Positions 32,555 through 39,579 of a stretch of 41,248 bases of DNA are shown one piece after another (position 1 is the stretch's first letter; each line of letters starts with the position of its first letter). Source of the stretch: Lachnospiraceae bacterium (GTDB taxonomy: Bacteria; Bacillota; Clostridia; Lachnospirales; Lachnospiraceae); NCBI GenBank assembly GCA_017526985.1, contig JAFXQR010000045.1:1-41248 (forward strand), in the 5' to 3' direction. The position numbers and the translations under genes are program-made. A model generated the notes under the pieces. That model searched no databases, was not told the origin of the DNA, and was given only the letters and a program-made list of their open reading frames with translations.

Positions 32555-32632
32555 CTACCACAAAAATACACCGCGGACAACGTATGCCTCTGCTGTCTGC
32601 ATCATTCTGTTCTGTATTGTTTGCTGTAGCAT
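32555..32632 (-). CDS. 25-aa leader peptide upstream of the rtcB operon
   Basis: This ORF has AAAGGAGG 5 nt before its ATG, one of the best ribosome binding sites in the window. The peptide starts MLQQTIQN and ends RGVFLW, with four Gln codons among the first 12 and several uncommon codons (CTA, ATA, AGA). It has no membrane helix. It lies between a strong promoter (start near 32697) and an intrinsic terminator, the layout of a transcription-attenuation leader. It might instead be an independent small protein gene. Confidence 0.6.
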   Translation of the reverse strand: MLQQTIQNRMMQTAEAYVVRGVFLW

Positions 32633-32703
32633 GTTGTCCTCCTTTCGGTGCTGTGGTTAATAGTTCCAATGAATATGAGACTCGTGCTTGTCTCTGATTT
32701 TGC

Positions 32704-32732
32704 AGTATAACTTTATTTTTCTGTTCTGTCAA
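32704..32732 (-). promoter_or_regulatory. Promoter of the leader peptide and rtcB operon
   Basis: Perfect TTGACA (32732-32727), 17-bp spacer and TATACT (32709-32704) on the minus strand. The predicted leader to the Cys-rich gene is about 255 nt. Confidence 0.82.
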
Positions 32733-32880
32733 CCAAAAGATTTGTCATTCTCAGGAACCTGCAATTTTATAATAAACTCCTTTATGATCCGGTTGATCTC
32801 TTCCGGCTTGTCGGTATTGGAATTATGTCCCGCTTCTTCGATCCTATCCATGGTAGCAGCGATTTCGAGCCACAGGGAAG
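32733..32880 (-). pseudogene. Remnant of an alpha/beta hydrolase (C-terminal fragment)
   Basis: The minus-strand frame reads WLEIAATMDRIEEAGHNSNT and then DKPEEINRIIKEFIIKL. This is the usual end of alpha/beta hydrolases, with the catalytic-His region AGHNSN. Nothing of the N-terminal 80% (nucleophile elbow, acid residue) is present. The frame opens within the terminator of the upstream gene and has no start or ribosome binding site. It looks like a decayed gene left beside the TIM-barrel operon. Confidence 0.65.
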
Positions 32881-32894
32881 GTTCAATTGCATAC

Positions 32895-32957
32895 GCAAAA
32901 ACACCCGTCAAAGAAAGAACTTCTTTCTGGAAAGAACTTCTTTCTGTTGACGGGCGG
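32895..32957 (-). terminator. Compound terminator with a tandem 17-bp repeat
   Basis: An outer stem CCCGTCAA (32904-32911) with TTGACGGG (32947-32954) encloses two perfect 17-bp copies of GAAAGAACTTCTTTCTG (plus strand, 32913-32929 and 32930-32946), each able to fold as its own hairpin. Minus-strand TGTTTTTGCG follows. It ends the FMN dehydrogenase-isomerase operon. Confidence 0.72.
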
Positions 32958-32960
32958 TAT

Positions 32961-33785
32961 TTAATACAGTCCTTTTAGCTCCTGTTTCAGATAGGCCATG
33001 TATTTCAAGTATTCTTCATCCGTCTGCAGATGCTCTAAGATCACCGGCATATCCGGATCGATCGCATGCATCTTCTCTGCATAGAAGCGCAGTGGAAATT
33101 CACCGTCCCCGGGTCCGCATTCCTCCATTCGCAATGTATAGCGCCGGTCCAGATGCACATCCTTGATATGACAGCTGCGAATACGGCTCCCCAGCAGCTC
33201 CGCGCATTCCTCCACAAATTCTTCCGGATGGAAATAGCGCTCCGCAGAGTTGATCATATTGATAATATCCATATGCACCGCAAAATGATCCCGCTCCACC
33301 CGATCCAGCAGGCGTAAATATTCCTTCGGTCCGGTCGGGATCATCCAGGGCATGGGTTCCAATGTAAAGTATGTGTTTTTCACATCCGCGCGATCCATGA
33401 TCTCCTGTACCATCGCCACTGTCTGCTTCCAGGCCTCTTCTGTAAAGTTCTCACGGTAACCGCCGTCCCAGATCGGTCCGAAAGCTCCTGCCACATTAAC
33501 TGCGCATCTTGCACCCAGATAATCCGCCAGTCGTAACTGCTCCACACAATAGTCCCGATTGGCCTTTCGCTCCACCGGATCGACCGCCATCGCATTCCTC
33601 CAGATCCCAACCTCCGCTATCGTTAAGCCTGCTATTTCTGCCGCCTCTTTATAGGCAAGGATCTTATGTTCCGGCTCATTGCTCTGCACCGGAAAAACAA
33701 CAGTCCTGCACCCCAGTTTGCTCTGGTTTGCTGCCCATTCTTCAGGTGTGGTATGGTTAAGTGGGGATGATGTGCCCAGTCTCAT
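32961..33785 (-). CDS. Xylose-isomerase-like TIM barrel protein
   Basis: This 274-residue member of the sugar phosphate isomerase/epimerase superfamily has LGCRTVVFPV, GARCAVNVAGAFGP, YFTLEPMPWMIPTG (metal-ligand Glu), HFAVHMDIINMI, SCHIKDVHLDRR and VILEHL. It follows the FMN dehydrogenase gene by 12 bp, so both are translated from the same mRNA. The pair could oxidise a hydroxy acid and rearrange the product. It is not close in sequence to the TIM barrel at 20100. The substrate is unknown. Confidence 0.85.
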   Translation of the reverse strand: MRLGTSSPLNHTTPEEWAANQSKLGCRTVVFPVQSNEPEHKILAYKEAAEIAGLTIAEVGIWRNAMAVDPVERKANRDYCVEQLRLADYLGARCAVNVAGAFGPIWDGGYRENFTEEAWKQTVAMVQEIMDRADVKNTYFTLEPMPWMIPTGPKEYLRLLDRVERDHFAVHMDIINMINSAERYFHPEEFVEECAELLGSRIRSCHIKDVHLDRRYTLRMEECGPGDGEFPLRFYAEKMHAIDPDMPVILEHLQTDEEYLKYMAYLKQELKGLY

Positions 33786-33797
33786 GGTTGTTCCTCC

Positions 33798-34700
33798 TTA
33801 AAATCTTGTGAAGTGCAGTACCGAATCATCGATGTCGTTAACCGTTGCAAAACCGGTAAAACTCATAATATAACGCAGCTCACTGCCGACCTTCTTCAGG
33901 AATTCCATAACGCCGGCAACACCGTCTTTTTCCAGAGACGGGAGCATGGATCTGCCGACGGCACAGGCATCTGCGCCAAGCGCCAGTGCTTTAAACACAT
34001 CCGCACCACTGGCGATACCACAGTCAACAATGATCTGCACATCCGTTCCCTTCAGCGCCTCTTTGATCTCCGGCAGGATCATCATGGGAGGAACTGCATA
34101 CGGAAGGCGACCATGATGGTGACTGATGATGATCGCCTTCGCCCCGATCTCGGCACACTTGACGGCATCCTGCACGCCAAGCACGCCTTTTACCACAAAG
34201 GGCAGCTTGGTCATCTCCACATAGGAACGCAGCATATCCGTTGTCTGAACAGCCATCTGCTCACCGACCACCACATCCAGTCCTTCCGGTCCAAAAATGT
34301 GATCGATATCCATCCCGATGCCAAAAGCCCCGATGCTCTCGGCAAACTGCATTTGGTCCAACACCTTTGCATGATCCGCATACGGCTTTACGATACGCAC
34401 TGTTTTGGCCCCGGTATCCACGATCTGCTGAAACTGCTCATTTTCCATCATTCCGCAAAAATTCAGGATATTACACTCCCTGGCCGCAATGGAATACTCT
34501 TCCAGTCCGGTCTTTTCTCTTCCGTTATATTTTCCCAAATGGGAAAACGCCGGCGTAAAGACCGGCATAGCAAACTTCTCTCCCAAAAATGTCGTGGTCA
34601 GATCCGCCACCACCGAATCGATCAGCCGCTCCTCTATCAGGATCGAATCCATCAGCTTTTCCGTGATCACATTGGCATCCGAACATCTCTTATATTCCAT
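33798..34700 (-). CDS. FMN-dependent alpha-hydroxyacid dehydrogenase family protein
   Basis: This is a 300-residue protein of the lactate oxidase/glycolate oxidase superfamily that oxidises 2-hydroxyacids with FMN. It shows MPVFTPAFSHLGKY, LPFVVKGVLGVQDAVKCAEIGAKAIIISHHHGR (family form SNHGGR), VQIIVDCGIASGADVFKALALGADACAVGR and a C-terminal ELRYIMSFTGFATVNDI. The usual catalytic SNHGGR reads SHHHGR here. The ATG at 34700 has GGAGG 7 nt upstream, so the 16 extra residues of the longer frame are excluded. Element E3 lies about 55 bp upstream, suggesting shared control with the GH3 and alcohol dehydrogenase genes. Confidence 0.88.
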   Translation of the reverse strand: MEYKRCSDANVITEKLMDSILIEERLIDSVVADLTTTFLGEKFAMPVFTPAFSHLGKYNGREKTGLEEYSIAARECNILNFCGMMENEQFQQIVDTGAKTVRIVKPYADHAKVLDQMQFAESIGAFGIGMDIDHIFGPEGLDVVVGEQMAVQTTDMLRSYVEMTKLPFVVKGVLGVQDAVKCAEIGAKAIIISHHHGRLPYAVPPMMILPEIKEALKGTDVQIIVDCGIASGADVFKALALGADACAVGRSMLPSLEKDGVAGVMEFLKKVGSELRYIMSFTGFATVNDIDDSVLHFTRF

Positions 34701-34744
34701 CTGCTTACCTCCGTCTTCAGCTATAAATATAAAGTAAAAAAGAA

Positions 34745-34819
34745 CCATCCAAATAGTATTTTATCGGATCGTTCTTTTCATTACTTCTTATATTTCGTTC
34801 TGTCCCGTCTCACATTTCG
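34745..34819 (-). promoter_or_regulatory. Regulatory element E3 (shared motif) upstream of the FMN dehydrogenase
   Basis: This is copy 3 of the three-copy element. The 39-bp block spans 34819-34781 and lies wholly between genes, 41 bp past the thioesterase stop. AAGAAGTAA is followed by 17 bp and TAAAAT (34763-34758). The dyad arms (34765-34771 and 34745-34751) are in register with E1 and E2, though one arm has two changes. The extended stem AAAAGAAC/GTTCTTTT differs from E1 and E2 in sequence but keeps pairing, and TTTTTT follows. Confidence 0.65.
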
Positions 34820-34860
34820 AAATCTGCTGCACAGGCAATTCCATTGTGTTCGGTCCTTTT

Positions 34861-35286
34861 TTATTGTTCCGGCTCTGCCAAAACAAACTCCGTTTTATAA
34901 TAGGTGAAGTATCCGCAATCCAGAAGCTTGCCTTGATCATCCGAGATCTCCACATCCACCGTGATCAGATGTGCCCCGCGCCTCTTCAGTGTCGCATCAC
35001 AGTAGATATACTCCGTATCCATGGCCGGTGCCAGAAAATGCAAGGAGCCCTCTACCGTAGTCACCGCATTGCCACACATATTGGCCAGGCTGCCTCCTAT
35101 GGTATCCGCCAGGGAATACAGCGCACCTCCATGAAGCGATCCATAGGGATTCTGATATGCTTTTGCAAACGACATCCGGCCTCTTGCCCGTTCCTTTTCC
35201 ACAGCCAGCAGCTCTATCCCCAAAAAATCGATAAACGGACTCTTTTTCAGCAGTTCTTTCACAACTCTCTCTATGTTCGTTTCCAT
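34861..35286 (-). CDS. PaaI-like hotdog-fold thioesterase
   Basis: This 141-residue hotdog protein likely hydrolyses acyl- or aryl-CoA thioesters in the cytoplasm. The family core QNPYGSLHGGALYSLADTIGGSLANM contains the HGG active-site loop, and TTVEGSLHFLAPAMDTEYIYCDATLKRRG follows. The start is ATG 35286 with GGGAGAGG a few bases upstream. The long frame to 35421 would overlap the phosphatase gene by 120 bp and has no ribosome binding site. It begins 14 bp after the phosphatase stop, forming a two-gene unit. Confidence 0.88.
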   Translation of the reverse strand: METNIERVVKELLKKSPFIDFLGIELLAVEKERARGRMSFAKAYQNPYGSLHGGALYSLADTIGGSLANMCGNAVTTVEGSLHFLAPAMDTEYIYCDATLKRRGAHLITVDVEISDDQGKLLDCGYFTYYKTEFVLAEPEQ

Positions 35287-35299
35287 AGCCTCTCCCATA

Positions 35300-36028
35300 T
35301 CAATGTCTCTGATCTTTGTTGGTGTAACACTCGCAGAATCTGCCGGAAAATCCCGGTTCCATCCCTGCTGCGTACAGATGCGAGGTATCTCCGTAACCGA
35401 TACAACGCCACTGCACTTCACCCTCTCTGCGCTCCTCTGTCACGATGGTGGTCACGGAAGTGGGAGCCGCGATAAATCCCTGCCAGAGTATCATCGGTGA
35501 AATGCCCAGCAAATGGGCAAGCACAAGAGAAGTCAGTCCGAAATGACAGAAAAATACCAGAGTATCATTATTCGGAGCAAGTGCCCGATACATGCGCCCA
35601 TCCCGCGCATAGCCATGCTCTTTCAAAAAAGCATCCAACGCCTCCGTAGTCTCGCGATAATGCCCCGCGATATCCGCCTGCGTAAATACCGGATGTTCCG
35701 ACCATTTCTCCGCATCATACAGATCATCTACCACTGTCCAGTCTACCGGCATCCAATCCCAGGGCACATGTCCTTCGCCCGAACAATCCAGGCGCCGCAC
35801 CTTATAATCAAACTCCCGCAGCCACCACAGTTCCACCGGTTCGATCCCGCTGCCTTCCAGCGCAAGTTTTGCGGTCTGCTTCGCCCTACCAAACGGCGAT
35901 ACATAATACTCCTGCGCGATGATCCCCTTCATCCGGGGCACCAGCAGCTTCGCCTCTTTGATCCCCTGCTCCGTCAGGGCATCGTTCTTATAATCCGGAT
36001 CCCCGTGTCTTACAAATATCAGTTTCAT
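35300..36028 (-). CDS. Histidine phosphatase (phosphoglycerate mutase-like)
   Basis: The 242-residue protein has the branch-1 histidine phosphatase signature LIFVRHGDPDYK (the phosphohistidine in RHG), LTEQGIKEAKLL, VSPFGRAKQTAKLAL, and FFCHFGLTSLVL with the second catalytic His. It is probably a small-molecule phosphatase; its substrate is not evident. It is followed closely by the thioesterase gene. AGGAAGG lies 9-12 nt before the ATG. Confidence 0.9.
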   Translation of the reverse strand: MKLIFVRHGDPDYKNDALTEQGIKEAKLLVPRMKGIIAQEYYVSPFGRAKQTAKLALEGSGIEPVELWWLREFDYKVRRLDCSGEGHVPWDWMPVDWTVVDDLYDAEKWSEHPVFTQADIAGHYRETTEALDAFLKEHGYARDGRMYRALAPNNDTLVFFCHFGLTSLVLAHLLGISPMILWQGFIAAPTSVTTIVTEERREGEVQWRCIGYGDTSHLYAAGMEPGFSGRFCECYTNKDQRH

Positions 36029-36077
36029 CGTATCGTCCCTTCCTCTTTGTCAATATCCGCGTCTATTCTATCACAAG

Positions 36078-36113
36078 AGAGGCGGTCGCACCATAGTGCA
36101 ACCGCCTCTTTTT
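36078..36113. terminator. Strong 14-bp hairpin between the unclassified gene and the phosphatase gene
   Basis: AGAGGCGGTCGCAC (36078-36091) and GTGCAACCGCCTCT (36096-36109) form a near-perfect stem with the loop CATA. On the minus strand the single mismatch becomes a T-G pair. The T tail is better in the plus direction (TTTTTC); in the minus direction it is TCTTGTG. It probably ends the gene at 36130. Confidence 0.65.
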
Positions 36114-36129
36114 CGCCATGAGATTCCAT

Positions 36130-37863
36130 TTATCCGTTTTCCCATTTCAGTTTGCGGAAGATGCCCGGCTGAAGTATCACATCCGCCACCAGGTAGCTTT
36201 CGCTCTCCCAGCCTTCCCGCAATGTCACAAAAGCAGGAATAAATGTCTCTCCGGACACGGTATCTTTCAACATTCTTGCATTCTTCTTTGTGTACACCTT
36301 AACATGTGCCGGCCGGATATCTCCCTTGACATAACGGTATAAGATCATACTGCCGTCATCATAGGTAAATACAGAGAAGTCTTTACCGGATACAAATCCT
36401 TCCCCGCTCAGGACACACTTGAGCGCATCCGTTACGAGTTCCGGGATCCGGTACAGATCCGCATAATTATCCGGTATGGATAGAATAAAGATCTTTCCCT
36501 TTCCATATGTACTGGAAAGAATGAGCGGCGTATGATAATCCCCGTTGCCGCCGTTTACCAGCGACCAGGATGCATTATTACCATGCACGATCTCCGGGAA
36601 TAGGATCGGCTGCACATCATCCAGGTATCCGGCAGAATCCTCTGTGATCTGATATCTTGTCACAGACAGTTTCCGATCCGTTACGCTTGCCTCCGTAAGG
36701 CCTTCTCTCCGCAACTCTTCACCTGCTGCTTTTAAGAATCCGGTCGTAATGAGTGCCTGCCCGCCGGCTGCCACATGGCTTTGCAGTTTCTTTACCACAT
36801 CCTTATCGGCTGCAGCGCTTTCCGTAAGCACCACCATTCTGCCATCGACCGGAAACTCCGGTGTCGGGTCCATCGGGATACCAAGCATGCCCAGCCGCAT
36901 CTCCAAATGATTCTCTCCGCAGGAAGCATAAGGAATATATACAGAAATTCCCGTCGGTGCTCCGACTTCGCTCATCATCGCATCGATCTTTTTCAGCTGG
37001 ATGCCCATTCCCCCCACAAAATAATTCTCGATCAGATCACTCCACTGGAAGAACATCATCTCTTTTGCTTTTGCAAAAGCTGTCAGATATGCCTGCTCCA
37101 TGTAGCGGTCCGCCGACCAGCACTGGTAGGTATCATACCAGCCGCCACCGCATCGATCCGGCCAGGCATTGTCCAGATATCTCACCAGTGAATAGCTTAA
37201 GTATTCCGGCAGATGCTGATCCGCATACTTCGGGCTTCTGGTCTCAGTTCCGATATATGTCGCATCAAAGATCTCCTGCTGCGCATCCGGCAGGTAACCC
37301 GTAAAATGATAGGACTCCCGCCAGTTTGGATATTTCACGACCATCTTTATTTTCGGATTGACCGCCTTCGCCGGTTTTACCACCAGTTCCTCCGACACTT
37401 CCTTCATAAGCGCGTGCCGAAACTCCGGCCAGTCTCTGTCCCCCTTTTCCCGGATGCAGCGCTCACAGGTACAGTTCGTAAAGTAAAAATCATCCAGGAT
37501 CACTTCGTCAAAAAGTCCTGCGGTATATTCACTGATCTCTTTTAACCGCTTGCGCATCGCAGGATCGGTATAGCAGAAGGTACCAAACAGTCTCTGCTTA
37601 CCGGCCTCCGCTCCTTCAAAATCCGGGATCACCGTAGTGATACCGCCGGACACCTCCACGCCCTGCGTCTCCAAGTATTCTTTGATCATAAGGATCTGCT
37701 CTTTTTCCACATCCGTATCGCCCCGGTGTGTTTCCAGATATACCTTATCCAATCCGATATACTTTTCGAGAAAAGAATAGTCTTTCTCCAATTTTTCTTT
37801 TGAGAATCTCGCAGCAACCTGAGCCGGTATGTACACTACTGTTTTGAAATTTTGATAATGCAT
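36130..37863 (-). CDS. Large protein of unknown function, possible glycoside-hydrolase-like TIM barrel
   Basis: I cannot place this 577-residue protein in a named family with confidence. Residues 1-330 look like a TIM barrel: VVYIPAQVAARFSKEKLEKD, FDEVILDDFYFTNCTCERC (acidic pair plus a Cys cluster), MVVKYPNWRESYHFTGYLPD, GGGWYDTYQCWSADRYMEQAYLTAFAKAKEMMFFQWSDLIENYFVGGMG. The rest resembles a glutamine-amidotransferase-like or trimerisation domain (GRMVVLTESAAADKDVVKKL, AAGGQALITTGF) and a beta sandwich, as in GH42-type enzymes. No signal peptide. ATG 37863 has AAGGGAG 5 nt upstream; the frame extends to 37905. Function by context: glycan or glycoside turnover, uncertain. Confidence 0.7.
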   Translation of the reverse strand: MHYQNFKTVVYIPAQVAARFSKEKLEKDYSFLEKYIGLDKVYLETHRGDTDVEKEQILMIKEYLETQGVEVSGGITTVIPDFEGAEAGKQRLFGTFCYTDPAMRKRLKEISEYTAGLFDEVILDDFYFTNCTCERCIREKGDRDWPEFRHALMKEVSEELVVKPAKAVNPKIKMVVKYPNWRESYHFTGYLPDAQQEIFDATYIGTETRSPKYADQHLPEYLSYSLVRYLDNAWPDRCGGGWYDTYQCWSADRYMEQAYLTAFAKAKEMMFFQWSDLIENYFVGGMGIQLKKIDAMMSEVGAPTGISVYIPYASCGENHLEMRLGMLGIPMDPTPEFPVDGRMVVLTESAAADKDVVKKLQSHVAAGGQALITTGFLKAAGEELRREGLTEASVTDRKLSVTRYQITEDSAGYLDDVQPILFPEIVHGNNASWSLVNGGNGDYHTPLILSSTYGKGKIFILSIPDNYADLYRIPELVTDALKCVLSGEGFVSGKDFSVFTYDDGSMILYRYVKGDIRPAHVKVYTKKNARMLKDTVSGETFIPAFVTLREGWESESYLVADVILQPGIFRKLKWENG

Positions 37864-37964
37864 AAGATCTCCCTTCCGTTTGCCCTTTGCTATATTTCTT
37901 CCCACTTCCGGTCTGCTTCAAAGAAGCTTATTTTCAGCTTACTACAGTTTCTCATTCTTCACTG

Positions 37965-38000
37965 CTTATAATTTGACCTATCTCGTATCAAATCTTGATA
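37965..38000 (-). promoter_or_regulatory. Promoter with overlapping palindrome upstream of the 36130 gene
   Basis: TTTGAT (37992-37987), 16-bp spacer and TATAAG (37970-37965) on the minus strand. A perfect palindrome TATCAA-N3-TTGATA (37986-38000) covers the -35 box and could be a repressor site. Confidence 0.55.
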
Positions 38001-38002
38001 TG

Positions 38003-38938
38003 TTATCTCCTTCTGTTTTCCCTGTTTACGATCACGATCCCGGCGCATACGAGCACCAATGCTATAACACTTACAAGTCCGAGTGCGGATCCTTCCTTCA
38101 AAAGCACTGCGGAAAGTATCACACCAAACACCGGATTCATAAATCCATATACCGCCACCTTCGAAACCGGATTATATTTCAGCATCCTGCTCCAAATAGT
38201 ATAAGCAGCCGCTGATACAAAAGCCAGATACAGAAGCACCGCCCACGATCTGCCATCCGCAAAGTACAGCCTTCCGCCCGGGAGCAGTCCCACGACCGTC
38301 ATCAGTATCCCGCCCAGAAAGAACTGATATCCGCTGATCATCACCGTATCATAGGTTGCTGCATATTTCTTCATAAAAACCGATGAAAATGCATAGCAGA
38401 ATGTACACAAAAAAACAAGCAGATCCCCCTTCAGGAAACTGCCTTCCCCCAAAGAACCACCTGCCACATTGATGAGAATCACGCCGAGAAATCCGACGAT
38501 GCTTCCGATGATCTTGCGCATAGTGAGTTTCTCCTGCCGGAAAAGCAGGCTCGAAATCAGGATTGCCACAAATACATTGGTTCCAATGATGATCGCGCCA
38601 CGGACGCCGCTGGTATGCGCCAGCCCGATATAGTATAGGATATACTGCCCGATCGTCTGAAACAGTGAGACCACCATGACCGGACGAAGTTCCGTTTTTT
38701 TCGGTATCATCAACTTCTTTTGCGTTATACTTCCGAACAGGATCACCATTAATCCCGCGATCGTAAAACGAATACCGGCAAACAGGATCTGCGAAGCTGT
38801 TTCCGATGCATCCAGATCCAGCAGCCGGTATCCGATCTTTACAAAGGGGAATGCGCTCCCCCATAACAGACAACAGATCATCGCGCCGAAGATCACTGCC
38901 GTATTCTTTTCAAACAAAGACTTCTTTTCTGTTTTCAT
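38003..38938 (-). CDS. EamA/DMT-family transporter
   Basis: This is a 311-residue drug/metabolite transporter-type membrane protein with ten predicted helices in two EamA repeats: GAMICCLLWGSAFPFVKIGYRLL begins the first, and GDLLVFLCTFCYAFSSVFMKKY the second. Family members export amino acids, nucleotide sugars or other metabolites. It starts 19 bp after the XRE regulator stop on the same strand, so they are likely one unit. The ribosome binding site is weak. The substrate is unknown. Confidence 0.9.
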   Translation of the reverse strand: MKTEKKSLFEKNTAVIFGAMICCLLWGSAFPFVKIGYRLLDLDASETASQILFAGIRFTIAGLMVILFGSITQKKLMIPKKTELRPVMVVSLFQTIGQYILYYIGLAHTSGVRGAIIIGTNVFVAILISSLLFRQEKLTMRKIIGSIVGFLGVILINVAGGSLGEGSFLKGDLLVFLCTFCYAFSSVFMKKYAATYDTVMISGYQFFLGGILMTVVGLLPGGRLYFADGRSWAVLLYLAFVSAAAYTIWSRMLKYNPVSKVAVYGFMNPVFGVILSAVLLKEGSALGLVSVIALVLVCAGIVIVNRENRRR

Positions 38939-38957
38939 TATACTTCAGCAGTGTTAT

Positions 38958-39290
38958 TCACTTTTCATCACCCCATTTGAAATCTTTCTTTACAGATTTT
39001 TTCCGTACACGCCTGTTCTTGTTATCTGACTTCTCCAGGTAAAAACTAGGCCTCTTGGTCTGATCCGGAACCAGCAGATCTATATTCTCGCCAAGATCTA
39101 AAGCAAGCAGGATTTTAAACAAATTCTCAAGCTGCACAGATTCCCCTTGTTCCAGCCTGGAAATACTTCTCTTAGAGACACCTGTTTTATCTTCCAGGTC
39201 CTGCTGAGACATTTCCTTCATAATCCTATAAATCTTTATTTTTTGTCCTAATTCCTTTATATATTCTTGATAATTCTTTTGTATGTTCAT
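38958..39290 (-). CDS. XRE-family helix-turn-helix regulator
   Basis: The 110-residue protein has one helix-turn-helix of the XRE/HipB type: LGQKIKIYRIMKEMSQQDLEDKTGVSKRSISRLEQGESVQLENLFKILLALD. A basic tail NRRVRKKSVKKDFKW follows. Direct repeats surround its own promoter, so it probably represses itself together with the EamA transporter gene. No HipA-like toxin partner is visible. It has no strong ribosome binding site (GGCGTG only). Confidence 0.88.
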   Translation of the reverse strand: MNIQKNYQEYIKELGQKIKIYRIMKEMSQQDLEDKTGVSKRSISRLEQGESVQLENLFKILLALDLGENIDLLVPDQTKRPSFYLEKSDNKNRRVRKKSVKKDFKWGDEK

Positions 39291-39295
39291 ATTAT

Positions 39296-39356
39296 CACGC
39301 CATTTCTGTCTATTTGATGATTAAATTATATATCAGCATGCCATATTTGTCTATTT
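39296..39356 (-). promoter_or_regulatory. XRE gene promoter flanked by a 20-bp direct repeat
   Basis: TAGACA (39353-39348), 17-bp spacer and TATAAT (39330-39325) on the minus strand. Two 20-bp copies of AAATAGACAnAnATGGCnTG (minus strand, 39356-39337 and 39315-39296; 17 of 20 identical) lie 41 bp apart, one over the -35 and spacer, one just before the start codon. Likely autoregulatory operators. Confidence 0.7.
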
Positions 39357-39367
39357 AAATTTATGAA

Positions 39368-39389
39368 GATGGATACGAGATGGATACGA
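39368..39389 (+). repeat. Tandem 11-bp repeat
   Basis: GATGGATACGA occurs twice in direct succession (39368-39378 and 39379-39389), running into the GAAATGTGTAACC repeat. Confidence 0.8.
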
Positions 39390-39406
39390 AATGTGTAACC
39401 GCGTAC
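39388..39406 (+). repeat. 19-bp direct repeat, left copy
   Basis: GAAATGTGTAACCGCGTAC here is identical to 40890-40908. A diverged inverted version lies at about 39443-39465, so 39390-39465 could form a long imperfect hairpin. The region 39291-39580 otherwise holds only promoters. Confidence 0.75.
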
Positions 39407-39507
39407 TTTTACGAATTAATTAAGATTCTTAACATTTTTGTAAAGGTATACGGTCACCTATTCTCAGATCTGTAGGATGTTATCTACCTCTTTAGGGCTA
39501 TCATCCG

Positions 39508-39535
39508 TTGTTTTTGCCGAGGATTATGGTAAAAT
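39508..39535 (+). promoter_or_regulatory. Probable promoter of the flavodoxin-fold reductase gene
   Basis: TTGTTT (39508-39513), 16-bp spacer and TAAAAT (39530-39535) preceded by ATGG (extended -10). Confidence 0.55.
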
Positions 39536-39579
39536 CAGTATTATGTACGATGATATATCAGCAGTATGAGGAGCGCAAA

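Noticed and set aside
32544-32732. 62-codon minus-strand frame upstream of the Cys-rich gene
   Set aside because: Its TTG start is the first part of the TTGACA -35 box, so it is untranscribed at the start; the 25-codon leader ORF in another frame has the real ribosome binding site.
35287-35421. N-terminal extension of the thioesterase frame
   Set aside because: Overlaps the phosphatase coding end by 120 bp; ATG 35286 has a ribosome binding site and fits hotdog protein length.
36078-36113. Hairpin as a terminator of a plus-strand gene
   Set aside because: The T tail suits the plus direction, but no plus-strand gene lies upstream; it is listed only as a probable terminator of the minus-strand gene.
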